Assembly: GCA_032718475.1 (NCBI GenBank)
Contig: JAUCBJ010003545.1
Location: forward strand, 1-56,220
Reading direction: 5' to 3'
DNA: 56,220 nt
Origin: Nemertoderma westbladi
Lineage: Eukaryota; Xenacoelomorpha; Nemertodermatida; Nemertodermatidae
This document shows, piece by piece, positions 1-10,430 of the stretch. Below the pieces are notes generated by a model that saw nothing but the letters and a program-made list of their open reading frames with translations, made no database searches and was not told where the DNA came from. The number at the start of each line of letters is the position of its first letter. The stretch's first letter is position 1. The position numbers were made by a program, and so were the translations under genes.

Positions 1-471
1 GGTTAACTAGTCTGGGACTTCGAGCAGCACGTGAACAACTAAGCCGACTGGTTAACTAGTCTGGGACTTCGAGCAGCACGTGAACAACTAAGCCGACTGG
101 TTAACTAGTCTGGGACTTCGAGCAGCACGTGAACAACTAAGCCGACTGGTTAACTAGTCTGGGACTTCGAGCAAAATTGAAAATTAAGTTTTTTAATTAA
201 TTATTCTATGACATATAATATGATAAAATATTATTATGAATGAATGTGTTGCTCGAAGTCCCAGACTAGTTAACCAGTCGGCTTAGTTGTTCACGTGCTG
301 CTCGAAGTTCCAGACTAGTTAACCAGTCAGCTTAGTTGTTCACGTGCTGCTCGAAGTCCCAGACTAGTTAACCAGTCAGCTTAGTTGTTTAAGTGCTGCT
401 CGAAGTTCCAGACTAGTTAACCAGTCGGCTTAGTTGTTTAAGTGCTGCTCGAAGTCCCAGAATAGATAAAA
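1..471. repeat. Inverted pair of 49-bp tandem arrays (foldback)
   Basis: Positions 1-173 hold three and a half copies of a 49-bp unit that begins GGTTAACTAGTCTGGGACTT. After a 76-bp AT-rich spacer (174-249) the same unit returns on the opposite strand, about four and a half copies from 250 to about 471, beginning TGCTCGAAGTCCCAGACTAG. The left arm is cut by the window edge, so the true size is unknown. The two arms could pair into a long hairpin. The left copies are identical to each other; the right copies differ at a few bases (GTCCC/GTTCC, TCACG/TTAAG). No coding potential. Confidence 0.9.
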
Positions 472-690
472 CAACAACAATAACGGATGAGTGAATTAAA
501 CCGATAAGAAATGATTTATTCTGATTCAATGAATTACATTAAGTCTTACTCTATTCATCTATTCAATGTTCAAACAGATTTGAATTTACCGACAAAATAT
601 AGTAGCCTTTCCAGTACAAATTACATGCTTTCTATCATTTGAATTTCCCGCGCTATGGAGCAGGGTGGCACCTTTTAGGGACTTGTCTTA

Positions 691-1362
691 ATACAACAAC
701 CATTTGTAAGGGATCGGAGCCCCCCCCCCCCCCCCTAATTTTTTTTCAAATTTCAATAAAATGCTACAAAATTTGGTGTGATGATAGATCGACACCTTTT
801 CTTACTGGTGGCCTGGCCGGATTTTTCAATTTCTCAGTTATTTCCATACATCAAGCCCTTAAAAAATGTATAGTTAGTAATGTTTAACCACCTCCGTAGA
901 CTTTATTTTACGTATTTGGAATGTAATCTAGATATCATTATAACCGCCTTCATCTGCAGATTCAGAAAACCGTTATAAATTTCACTTCCGGTGATATTAG
1001 GGGCCGTGCACAAATGATGGCACGGTCGAAGGGAGGGGGGTGGGGGGTAGCTATACTTGTGACGTGACAATAGCTGTTTGGTAACCAAATAAAATACATA
1101 ACACCAACATCAACATCAACAGCCAAAGTGAAATCTATTCAATTTGATATAATTCTAACGTTTTTTTACTCAATTCTAGAATATTAATTATGCAAAATGA
1201 AGAAACAAGATGGAGAGTTTTAAACGCACAGCTAAATGATAATTAATATTCTAGAATAAAGATAATAAATACATAAAAACATCAGAATTATAGCGATTTA
1301 CGTCTCAAAATTTGCACATAGGGGGGGTCGGACCCCCATAAATGGTTGTTGCTACGGGTTAC
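691..1362. mobile_element. MITE-like element, family A copy 1
   Basis: The left end AACAACCATTTGTAAGG followed by GGTCGG-like and poly-C sequence is matched in inverse orientation at 1320-1350 (GGGGGTCGGACCCCC then AAATGGTTGTT). Inside, TCAATTCTAGAATATTAATT near 1171 is mirrored near 1240 by AATTAATATTCTAGAATAAA. A second, longer relative lies at 5540-6722. No transposase reading frame is present, so this looks like a non-autonomous terminal-inverted-repeat element. No clean target duplication was identified. Confidence 0.7.
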
Positions 1363-1558
1363 GGTGTAACTAAAATTACATTATCAGGACCACCTTACTC
1401 TTTGTATTTATTTATTTCTCCAAATATATTCACTAGGTGTTTATCAAATTAAAAAGGTTTGAAACTTATTTGAGCTGCATTTTTCAAATATGTATAATAT
1501 TAACTTCTTTACTATATACAGTAAAAAAAATAATGGGTTAAAATATAATAATAAAAAC

Positions 1559-1792
1559 TAACTCTAAATCCTTCAATTTCCCCACACTATTCATCTTTCC
1601 CATAATATCCCGAACCAATGTGTCTGGCGTACGAACTAGAACCACGATTAAACCATCCTTCATATCCCTTCTGTTCTCCTCAGTAAGGAACACAGGTCTC
1701 ATTAAGGATTTGGCGGCATTCCCGTCCTGTGTAGGTACCAATTGTAGGCAGTAATCCTTGAGCTTATAGACGAAACTCCAAAAAGAACAAAC
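1559..1792 (-). CDS. ELMO-like protein, coding exon 2 (partial gene)
   Basis: On the minus strand the frame opens directly after an acceptor (TTCTTCAG, 1793-1800) and encodes VCSFWSFVYKL...FLTEENRRDMKDGLIVVLVRTP...GKLKDLELV. This matches the N-terminal region of ELMO (engulfment and cell motility) proteins, which reads KEVC.GW....YFALQ...FYITEKNRNEIKNG.IL.L in family members. ELMO proteins scaffold DOCK-family GEFs for Rac activation in engulfment and migration. The phase fits exon 1 (3211-3405) exactly: ...EE joined to VC. The 3' boundary near 1559 is uncertain because the donor there would be a weak GTTTTT. The remaining exons must lie left of the window. Identification rests on remembered family pattern, not a search. 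Confidence 0.65.
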
Positions 1793-2358
1793 CTGAAGAA
1801 AATAAATAACATAGTTTTGTGTGATAGAGAAAGATAATAAAACTAAATAAACTGCTTGTGTTAACCACTAAGGGGCCAATATTTAGTAATGTCCAAATTT
1901 CCACAAATTTTATTACGTTCGATGTTCGACTTAAAATGTTAGGGTTGATTAACAATATTAATTATGGTTTAAAAACCTACCCACTAACACTAGGCTTAAA
2001 ATAACAACAAACAAAATTCATTAAAGCCCACCGGTACTGAATTACCGGTGTCATGTTTAGAACGGATGATGGTAGAAAAGCAACAACCCAAGGTATCTCG
2101 CACAAAGTACCATATCTTATTTATGTGTATGGGATTAAATTCGCACTACCAAATCTCCAGGGCGACATATTTTCACTTAACATCGCAGTGCCACACTATT
2201 TCTCAGTATGTCCCTACGCTATACATTTTATTCCAAAATTGTAACATTACTCAACGCCGTTAGTATTAACAGCGAGTTGTTATTTAGCACTTTACAACTT
2301 TTGAGGACATTAAAGCATTGTATTAGTCAGTACATTTAGTATTGTATTTGGTGTTATC

Positions 2359-2395
2359 CGTTAAGTAATGTCCCTTTAGTGGACATTACTTAACG
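2359..2395. repeat. Perfect 15-bp-arm hairpin
   Basis: CGTTAAGTAATGTCC and its exact reverse complement GGACATTACTTAACG flank a 7-base loop (CTTTAGT). It lies in the ELMO-like intron. It has no following T-run and no known role is claimed. Confidence 0.85.
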
Positions 2396-2684
2396 CCGTC
2401 ATTGTTAGGTGGAAATTTGCCTGACAGCCAGATAGGCATACTGCATTACCTAGGCGGTAGGCGTTGTATATCTAATAATAACCAGTAGGGCCTAGCTATA
2501 TTATTATGACATTGCTCCACACGCCACCATAAATATAAGATAACTTATTTATAGCATAATTTTGTCATTTTTACATTTATTTATACAGCAACTAATTTAA
2601 TTTGTGCAGTTTCTATCACTTACAGACTTATATTGTATATGTACAATCATTTCGTAATGTTAAAATTTTGGAATAAAACTACAT

Positions 2685-2817
2685 ACATACTTGTTGCAAA
2701 GTACTTTACAGTGTTCTGATACTCGTGGCTTTATTTTCACTCACTAACGTTCGTTCGTGTAACAAAGCCACTCGGATCATCACACTGTAAAGTGCTACTT
2801 TACACACAAGTATGTAA
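2685..2817. repeat. ~130-bp palindromic mini-element
   Basis: The left half (ACATACTTGTTGCAAAGTA, then CTTTACAGTGT, GTGGCTTTATT, CACTCACTAACGTTCG) is mirrored by the right half (CGAAC-rich centre, AAAGCCACTCGG, ACACTGTAAAG, ACACAAGTATGT). The arms meet almost without a loop, as in a very small foldback MITE. No duplication of flanking sequence was confirmed. Confidence 0.75.
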
Positions 2818-3210
2818 ATAGTTATTACTATGTATTTCCAGTATGTCACCGCGTCATTAATAGGTTGTTTTAGAAAGTTTAAGTGCATATCTACAAAATA
2901 ATTCCACACAAATAAATAAATAAACTAAAGATCTAATGTCAGAATGTCGAATTAACCGCCTTTGAAGGTCTAGCAGTCACAAAGGACTATAAACAAACAA
3001 CGAAATGTGAGGTTTTCTCCCATACGCCTAACGGATTGCACTCTTGCGGCAGACTGCAATAAAACCCAATAAAACCTAATACTTTTTAAACTAGGTTTTC
3101 TATTAAAACCGAATAATAAATCCTAACATTAAAACATAGGCCTAATTGGCATCCCTGAGTACACTGCAGTCTGGCAGTACTGGCCTACCAACCGAAAATG
3201 GTTAACTTAC

Positions 3211-3405
3211 CTCCTCGATAACTTCTTCAAGAGGCCTTGAATGCTCAATATCTTTAAACTGTGGTAGATAGCCGAGCGTGTTACAAGTGATAACGAGTTT
3301 GAGCATGCTGATAGTTCGAGGAACCGCATTAACGGTAACGGTACCTACTTGAGTCTTAGAATCACTAACGGTACCAGTAAGTTGAGACTTCGACTTCGAC
3401 TCCAT
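3211..3405 (-). CDS. ELMO-like protein, first coding exon
   Basis: An ATG at 3405 (minus strand) opens a 65-codon exon ending GAGGAG followed by a consensus donor GTAAGT at 3210-3205. The peptide begins MESKSKSQLTGTVSD and ends with MLKLVITCNTLGYLPQFKDI then EHSRPLEEVIEE. The latter half fits the start of ELMO proteins, where a short strand is followed by ...PLS.II.EVC. Joining to the exon at 1792 is phase 0 and regenerates the EVC motif. The upstream 30 residues, rich in S/T/V, have no clear counterpart. The gene is transcribed leftward and leaves the window; its promoter should lie just right of 3405. Confidence 0.65.
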
Positions 3406-5190
3406 GGTTATGGTTGTGGTTGCCGACGCGCAAGTGCGCGGGTACGTATAGAATACTCCTGTAGGGTACTCGTTTCTATCAGTTATTATTTGATCTGTTC
3501 TTTTGTGAAAAGCAGTGAATAAGGAATAAAGTTAAGCCTACCGCTACCGGTACCGGTACATGTTCCGTACACTTTTGTACTCAGTGCAGTAGAGCATATC
3601 AGCATATTGCAATATTGTTTACCAGTTTACTGCGTACTGACTTCTATAATAACAAGCAGACTGCAGATAGTCGATAGGCCTCAAAGCTCAAACCGGAAGC
3701 AGCACGACTGACAGTCAGATTGTCAGTGATTATTGGAGGGATCCATCATGGATGTTGGACGGATCCATCATGGCAGCATGGATGTCCTTATTTCTCACGC
3801 GTATGTTTGGTTTGTGTGTTTGTTTGTTTTTGTTTGTTTATTCACTCAACTTTTGGCACTTAATGTTGATGGATTTGGATGAAACTTTGATAGGTTCATT
3901 ATCGGACCTAGTTGCATGTATGCAAGGTTTTGGTTGCGAGGGACCTGTTGGTTGCCTAGCAACAGTGTTACTAAATCTAGAATGACCGATCATAATCGTA
4001 GAATTCACTCAATGAAAATTATGTTGACACCCCATGGATCCGTCCATTTATTGCAAGCTCTCGCTGGCAAGCTAGTTATTTATATCACTTTAATATCATA
4101 GACAGATGGACTACCGGAATCGGACCGGTGTTTGTTAGGCCTGTCAGCCCCATAGATCATAAGGTGGTTGGGAAAACGAAAACCAATAATCAATAAACGA
4201 AAGTTAGATTTAATTTGTCCGGACTCCCTCCCTTTAATTAGCAGATTATATAATAAAAAAGTACCCAAATCTTGATTTTGGTTTTCTTGGCTTGGCCTCA
4301 CGGGTTGCAAGGCAACCAAGGCGACCCCGCGAAGGCGTCGTTGCTGTCATGCAGCCGAGATGTAGTGTAAATTAGCATATAGGCTGAACTACAGTACATA
4401 AACTATAAACTATCTTGCACTCCCGAGTCATTTTCTTGTCTTAAATCTAAATGCTGGAAATAATAAACTTACTGTCTGTCTGCGTTTGCCTATGTCATAG
4501 CCATAGCCATAGCATAAGTCGCTGAGCACGTTATACAGTAACTGTAAATTGTATTATTTTATGCTTATTTACATGTGTACTTATTTCGCTGTTATGACTG
4601 TGTTGTCTCCGGACACCAAATAATATAATATAATATATAATGTCAACTATTGAGTATGCGCGCTTTCGAATTAAATGGTCAATATTATGAATATACCTTT
4701 AGGCTTTACCATACAACCATAGCAACTGGTTTGTTATGTGGGTGACATTGATAGAAGAATGCACCTACTTCCACTATATCGACGGGTTTCCTGAGTAATT
4801 ACTAAACTATTTTTTATTGATTAATTACCGGTAAGCTGCTTTAGGCCTAATTAATTAAATATAAAATTTCAATTTTTTTATAAATCTTAAACTTTATTCT
4901 AACTCTGTTTAATTTACTATAAAACATAGTAGCACTAAGTATCATAGAATAATAGTAGCAATTACACACGCCACTCAGATAATCTAACTTTAATGTTAAA
5001 CTTTAAACTTTATTATGCTGTAATAAATCCGCCCGCAAATGATTCGCTGATATAGGGGGAATCCTTTGAAAATCCTCTATTTCCTAAATTGTAGGCTACC
5101 AATTGCTGTAGTGTTGTACAGTATGTCATTTTCAAATAGGCCTCTCATTATATTTAGATAAATTATCCAATCGCTTGGGGTGGATATTTT
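3406..5190. other. Intergenic DNA, no gene recognised
   Basis: Presumed 5' flank of the leftward ELMO-like gene. A short repeated GGATCCATCATGG motif occurs at 3739 and 3761, with an inverse match CCATGGATCCGTCC near 4032. The open frames at 3752-3985 and 4080-4319 look like chance frames. Nothing else could be supported. Confidence 0.5.
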
Positions 5191-5191
5191 T

Positions 5192-5372
5192 TCAGCCAAT
5201 CACTAGCGCGAGGATTTAATAACACAATAATTTGTGTATTTAAATTCCCTCATATTCCAGCCAATCATTAGCGCGAGTATTTAATACACCATAATTGTGT
5301 ATTTAAACTCTCCCCTAAATCAGCCAATCATTAGCGGGCGGATTTAGTACTGCATAATTGTGTATTTAAATT
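5192..5372 (+). repeat. Three-copy CCAAT/TATTTAAA repeat (62-66 bp units)
   Basis: Three tandem units start CAGCCAATCA at about 5193, 5259 and 5321. Each continues with TAGCG, GATTTA or GTATTTAA, and ends AATTGTGTATTTAAA. Every copy therefore pairs a CCAAT box with a TATA-like TATTTAAA about 40 bases later. No transcript start or gene is evident downstream, so a promoter role is speculative. Confidence 0.75.
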
Positions 5373-5539
5373 ATTTAAGTTGCTGCAACTTGTTTCAGAA
5401 ACTTATTTCTGTGTGTGAGGGGGTCCAGCAACAAGTTGCTGGAAGTTATATTCCCAGCAACTTTTTTACAAACCTTTTTTACATCAAATTTTTATATTAG
5501 AGCTAATATTCGATAAATTGAGTGATTTGATATTACACC

Positions 5540-6722
5540 ATAACCCTTAATACAACAACCATTTATAGGGGGTCGGAGCCCCCCCCCCCCCCCCCCCTAA
5601 TTTTTTTTCAAATTTCAATAAAATGCTACGAAATTTGGTATGATGATAGATTTCTTACTGGTGGCCTGGCCGGATTTTTTAATTTATGAGCTATTTCGAT
5701 ACAACAAGCCGTTAAAAATCGTCTATTTCGCAATATTTAGCCACCTCCGTTGGCTTTATTTTTCCGTCTTTGGAATGAAATCTAGATATCATTAGAACCG
5801 CCTTCATCTGCAGATTCCGAATCTGAAACCCGTTGTAAATTTCACCAAGAACTTCCGGAGATATTATCAAAATACTAAGGTGTACATTTTTGTGACGTAA
5901 ATCGCTATAATTCTAATGTTTTTTTTACTCAATTCTAGAATATTAATTATGCGTAATATATATTCGAGCAAATTCAAGACAATTAGCATAGCACAAATAG
6001 TAAGGGGTAATTTCTTTATATTTCTTAAATTTCTTTGTTCTTCGTCTCTATAAGGGAAAGACATCGACTTCACAAAGAGTAAGATATTCGCTGATTCCTT
6101 TTAACTCAACGACATAACGGCCAGTCTTCCTGGAGCAGGTGATGGTGTGGACGTCGCCGGCGCTGGTACCGCAGAGGTTGGCAGAGTTGCTGACCCGACA
6201 ACGGAGGAACCCATCGTCTTTGACTATCTACTTTGCACCGATAATCCACAGCAGCTCAACCCCGCATTTCACCCCCGCTGCCTCCGATGGCCGCCCCGTT
6301 GTTTGTGAGCCGGATGGAGATTTCTCCCAGGTTGGCGTTATGAACTGGCCGGTGGCGTGATGACCTTGACCCGCGCAGGCACATGTGGGCGGCCCGAACC
6401 AGCAGAAAACTGATGTGTCGTCGGATCCAGGTAACACACTCAGGTAACACACTCATATTAATTATGGGTAATGAAAAAACAAGATGGAGAGTTTTAAACG
6501 CTCAGCTAAATAATAATTAATATTCTAGAATAAAGACAACAAAACATAGAATTATAGCGATTTACGTCTCTCAATTTACACATTAGTATTTTGATAATAT
6601 CTTTACCAATTGTTTGTTAAATTTAAAACGGTTTTCAGATTTGGAATCTACAGACGAAGGCGCTTCGAATGATATCTAGATTACATTTCAAAGACGTAAA
6701 ATAAAGTCTACGGAGGACAACT
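5540..6722. mobile_element. MITE-like element, family A copy 2 with cargo
   Basis: Shares its left end (AACAACCATTTATAGGG, GGTCGGAGCC and a poly-C run) and much of its body with the element at 691-1362. Long inverted arms are visible: 5745-5950 (CTTTGGAATGAAATCTAGAT, CTTCATCTGCAGATTCCGAA) returns inverted at 6460-6722. Its right terminal repeat seems missing, since the match stops near 6722. Unlike copy 1, the centre (about 6048-6450) is GC-richer foreign-looking DNA carrying a lectin-like coding fragment. Confidence 0.65.
6048..6227 (-). pseudogene. Fucolectin / F5-8C-like C-terminal fragment
   Basis: On the minus strand this stretch encodes LRCRVSNSANLCGT, then VHTITCSRKTGRYVVEL and SEYLTLCEVDVF, with a stop at 6050-6048. 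The sequence C-x-GRYV-x(7-8)-EYLTLCEVxVx resembles the end of fucolectin/tachylectin-4 type F5/8C domains, which bind fucosylated glycans outside the cell. An in-frame stop at 6230-6228 closes the upstream frame, and the N-terminal half of the domain was not recognised, so this is a fragment rather than a gene. It sits in the middle of an inverted-repeat element, suggesting capture by a transposon. Confidence 0.5.
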
Positions 6723-7015
6723 ATATTTTTATCTTATACATACAGTACATACTGTATATATATATATATATTAACTAGGGTGTATGGTACAATCATATGG
6801 GGGAAGTACCAATCGCACTAAACGTCTACGTGCCCAAATACATACATTTGTCCGTTGCGTAACTTTCTCTCACTCAGAATCCTCCTCACTACCACTATAT
6901 ATAAATCATTTTCTATTTTGCCACTTGAATAATTGAAGTTCATTATTATATAAACATCAAGCAGCCCTATTCATGCACGATATGAATTATAGTACTACAG
7001 TATTACAATATACCA

Positions 7016-7224
7016 AATAAGATAAGATAAGATAAGATAAGATAAGATAAGATAAGATAAGATAAGATAAGATAAGATAAGATAAGATAAGATAAGATAA
7101 GATAAGATAAGATAAGATAAGATAAGATAAGATAAGATAAGATAAGATAAGATAATATAAGATAAGATAAGATAAGATAAGATAAGATAAGATAAGATAA
7201 GATAAGATAAGATAAGATAAGATA
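7016..7224. repeat. (GATAA)n microsatellite
   Basis: About 42 near-perfect tandem copies of GATAA, with a single interruption (GATAATATAA) near 7153. The minus-strand open frame through it is a by-product of the repeat. Confidence 0.97.
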
Positions 7225-8122
7225 TGTATATTTTTACTACTTGAAGAAATCATAACCATATTGACATGCATCATAATATATAGTATACTAGCTTCATAAG
7301 CAATCTATCCACAAAAACTGCTTCTACTGTACTCACAGATATTTCACTCGTTCTGTAGCACATGGAAACTATTATGTGCCAACAATCCGGCAAGACTCTT
7401 CGAAACGGTCCCTGCCCTGAGGTATCAAGTTCCTTTGATTTGGAACGAAATTCCTTTAGCTACGTGTGAATACAAAAACAAAACAAACCTTTCGTGAAAA
7501 CTTAAAAAAATATGTCGATTTTTTGCATCCGTCTTCTGCCAAATAATTAAAACACAAATCAATAAAGTTGTACAAAATGTAGTAAAATGCCTCGGTGCCA
7601 TTATATATATAGTCATCCGTCAACGTAATCCCAATAATTCCCTCCATCCTCTCCCCAAACCATGGTTAACTCTAGCTACTCTAGTTGGACTACACTAGCA
7701 TTTGCTATTGTCTGGCTACTGCAGCGCACTTTCATAATGTTCACCCAATCATTTATATATTTGCTTTGTACGTGCAGTCTGTGATTCCAGAAAGAAATAG
7801 GGCCTACCGGTATATTGATTTGATTTTTACGAGGAAAACGCGAGTGAGCCAATGTGAACAGAACACGTACAGTATTCCAGCCCCAGTCACCTTTTGTAGG
7901 TAGCTACAATTAGTGGACTTCATGATTAGAAAGCGATAATTCAAATTTACCGTCTGGATTGAATTGCTTTGAATGATAGTCCGCAGTCCGCTCTTTGTAT
8001 GCACCCCACAGCCACGGTGGTAGTAGACCTAGTAGCCGCAGTTCAGCAGTACTGTGTACTGCACTCAGTACTGCAGTGGTAGGCCTATCAGCCTTAAATA
8101 ATATACTGCTATATCAGTATTT
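7225..8122. other. Non-coding region upstream of the HS1BP3-like gene
   Basis: No coding sequence recognised. If the gene at 8123 begins with its first visible ATG, its promoter should be within the last few hundred bases, where CAGTACTG-type motifs cluster (8045-8085). No TATA box can be assigned with confidence. Confidence 0.4.
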
Positions 8123-8412
8123 ATGATAATGGAATCTGCAAAGTATGCTGGATTGTTCGATTCAGACAGCGATGACGACTTATTTTCCCGACGGAGTTGC
8201 CAACGAACTCGAACTCCGGCGAGGAGAAGTAATGAGGAATTAGTTGAGCCCGAACCCGCTCTATTCCCGGACACGTCATCTACCAGTTCGGCGACAGATT
8301 ATATCGCCGGATTAAATTCCGAGGATTCCAAACTGTTTGTCAGAAAGAAAGTTGGCGAGATTGCGGATTCACAAACTGCAGGAAATGTTGTCCCTACATC
8401 TACTACTCAAAG
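8123..8412 (+). CDS. HS1BP3-like protein, exon a
   Basis: Open frame from ATG 8123 (or the second ATG at 8129) to an apparent donor AAAG|GTTTTA at 8413. It encodes ESAKYAGLFDSDSDDDLF, then an Arg-rich stretch and acidic/Ser-rich sequence including PEPALFPDTSSTSS and NSEDSKLFVRKK. LFD/DDLF acidic motifs are frequent in endosomal adaptor proteins. A CAG acceptor lies just upstream of 8115, so this may be an internal exon; a PX domain expected at the N-terminus of HS1BP3 was not found in the preceding 4 kb. Confidence 0.55.
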
Positions 8413-8588
8413 GTTTTATTTTTTTTCTTGATTTTTTAACGCTGAACAAAAGACAAAACAACAATGATTAAAAAATGTGATATTAGAACAATAGAACCAT
8501 TACAATAAAACAATATTTTTGACACATATTAGGGCCTATTGACTAAATTACTAGACTGAGTAAACTATCAATTGTGTATGGCGGATCT

Positions 8589-8703
8589 AGGACACTTCCC
8601 CCCCGGACACTTCCCCCCCGGACACTTCCCCCCCGCCCAAGTAGGACACTTCCCCCCGGACACTTCCCCCCCGGACACTTGCCCCCCGGACACTTCCCCC
8701 CCA
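8589..8703 (+). repeat. GGACACTTCCCCCC minisatellite, left copy
   Basis: About eight copies of a 14-16 bp unit, GGACACTTCCCCCC, with one interruption (GCCCAAGTA). The same sequence, including the interruption, occurs in inverse orientation at 9631-9750. Confidence 0.9.
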
Positions 8704-8854
8704 GTTAAAGTGTTAAAATTAATCTGGGTGCATCAAAGCAATTACAGGACAAGTTGTATCTAGACAAGTTTTTTCAAAATTATAAAAGAAACATTTTTAT
8801 AGTCAAATTTTGTTTGTTTTTCTTTTAATTCCTTTAATTCTTTTAATTTCTTTT

Positions 8855-9035
8855 AATTGGGGGCTGCCGCCCCCAAACCCCCGCTTCTTTTGTTGGGGGC
8901 TACCGCCCCCAAACCCCCGCTTCTTTTCTTGGGGGCTACCGCCCCCAAACCCCCGCTTCTTTTCTTGGGGGCTACCCCCCCCCCCCCAAACCCCCGCTTC
9001 TTTTCTTGGGGGTTATCGCCCCCAGACCCCGGCAT
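8855..9035 (+). repeat. 36-bp G/C-rich minisatellite
   Basis: Five copies of a ~36-bp unit combining TTGGGGGCTACCGCCCCCAA and ACCCCCGCTTCTTTTC. Each unit contains an internal palindrome GGGGGC...GCCCCC. It lies in the first intron of the HS1BP3-like gene, between the two inverted minisatellites. Confidence 0.9.
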
Positions 9036-9630
9036 GTCCCTGAGTGCCCGTGGTGAAAGACTTAAGACCACTTTGAAATAATTAATTCATGTTTGTATCA
9101 TCAGATAATAAATTGACTAAGCCTAAAGTAGGAGCTGTATTGAATGTTAACCAATTTAGTATATAAATTACTACAATATTATATAATTCAACAAAATCCT
9201 ACTAAAAATATTGCAAGTAACCAGGAAATCAGGTCGACGCATGTCGATTTTACCCTGGAGAGGTATAATTTTGATTGCAACAATAATATTCATCCCCATC
9301 TGCTACAATTTGAAGAAGACTATTACATAATAATACCTATAATTAAAACAATTAATTATTATAATTTTATAGTTAATAAAAACAGTATATCATTCCGGGG
9401 ATGGAATTTATAGGTCATCTAATATAATTAATTGTTTAAAGATTAGCAAACAATACGATGTAATTGCATTGATAAAACCCATAAATAAAACTTGGATATA
9501 AAATGTAAAATCGGGATGCAAAATATCACTTTCTGAGCTACGAAAGGAAAATTGGATACAACTTATCTGGATACCAGCAATCCGTTTACCTTACAAAATG
9601 AAAAATACGAATGTGCGAAGTTAAGAACAG

Positions 9631-9750
9631 TCGGGGGGGAAGTGTCCGCGGGGGGGAAGTGTCTGGGGGTGAAGTGTCCGGGGGGGAAGTGTCCTACTTG
9701 AGCGGGGGGGAACTGTCCGGGGGGGAAGTGTCCGGGGGGGAAGTGTCCGA
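9631..9750 (-). repeat. GGACACTTCCCCCC minisatellite, inverted copy
   Basis: Repeats of GGGGGGAAGTGTCC, the reverse complement of the 8589-8703 array. CTACTTGAGCGGGGG corresponds to the interruption in the left array. Together the two arrays form ~120-bp inverted repeats around 0.9 kb of intron. Confidence 0.9.
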
Positions 9751-9883
9751 ACACCGTGTATGGCCTATTCCCATTTATCAATTAAAACTAGGCATACCTA
9801 TAAATTTGTTATTTATTGTTACTGGGGGATGATGCTCTTACAGCACAAACTCTTATTTATCACATTGTAGTTCAGCCGTCGAG

Positions 9884-10129
9884 CAAAGAAATTAAACCCA
9901 GTACCTCATCCAGTCCTTCGCCGACTGTAAAACCCCAGACGGATCGTAATAACAGTAAATCTAACGATAGTCAGTACGATAGAGAGTTGTTTGAAGAAGA
10001 TGTGGGCGACGTTATTTACGATGGGGTGCGACGTGACGATAAATCTATATACATCCCAGTTGACGCGTTCGCCACTAAAGATAACAACAATCTTGATTTG
10101 GATTTAGAATCGAATCTAGTGGAAATCCT
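9884..10129 (+). CDS. HS1BP3-like protein, exon b
   Basis: Encodes KEIKPSTSSSPSPTVKPQTD, then SQYDRELFEEDVGDVI, YIPVDAF and LDLDLESNLVEI. The acidic ELFEEDVGDVI resembles the KELF.VEEDLDQIL segment of HS1BP3. The 3' end is a consensus donor CCT|GTGAGT at 10130 (phase 2). The 5' end is ambiguous: AG acceptors at 9870, 9875 and 9883 are possible, and only the last matches the phase of the AAAG|GT donor at 8412, so an additional small exon or another donor cannot be excluded. Confidence 0.55.
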
Positions 10130-10430
10130 GTGAGTTTAATGGGTAGGATTTCAATTTCAGACACTTTGATTATAATAAAAAATTTAACTGTGATATGTAC
10201 TGTACTATATTGACTTTGGTTTATTGTTTTGGTTAGAATAAGGTACCAATGCAACCTGCTCCTTTCCCATAATTGATAATTTTATTGTTAATTCGCCGAG
10301 ATTTTTTGGTTTGGTGTAACCCCCCCCCCCTATCCATGTCGGAATTCTCAAACAATCTCCCAAGCAAGGCTGTTTAGTTTCCTCTGTATGTAGTTTGCTC
10401 TTTTTTACTTATATATTTATATTTATTTAG

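Larger units (their letters stand above)
1801..3210. other. Intron of the ELMO-like gene with two hairpins
   Basis: Minus-strand intron between ELMO-like exons 1 and 2. AT-rich. It contains a 15-bp-arm hairpin (2359-2395) and a ~130-bp near-palindrome (2685-2817), both listed separately. The short open frames here have no recognisable content. Confidence 0.6.

Noticed and set aside
1-471. CRISPR-like array
   Set aside because: Units are contiguous without spacers, inverted about a centre, and the context is eukaryotic.
3739-4046. Short GGATCCATCATGG repeats as an inverted-repeat element
   Set aside because: Matches are only 13-17 bases, with no consistent arms or duplication.
6987-7274. 95-codon LSYLI-repeat frame
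   Set aside because: Translation of the (GATAA)n microsatellite.
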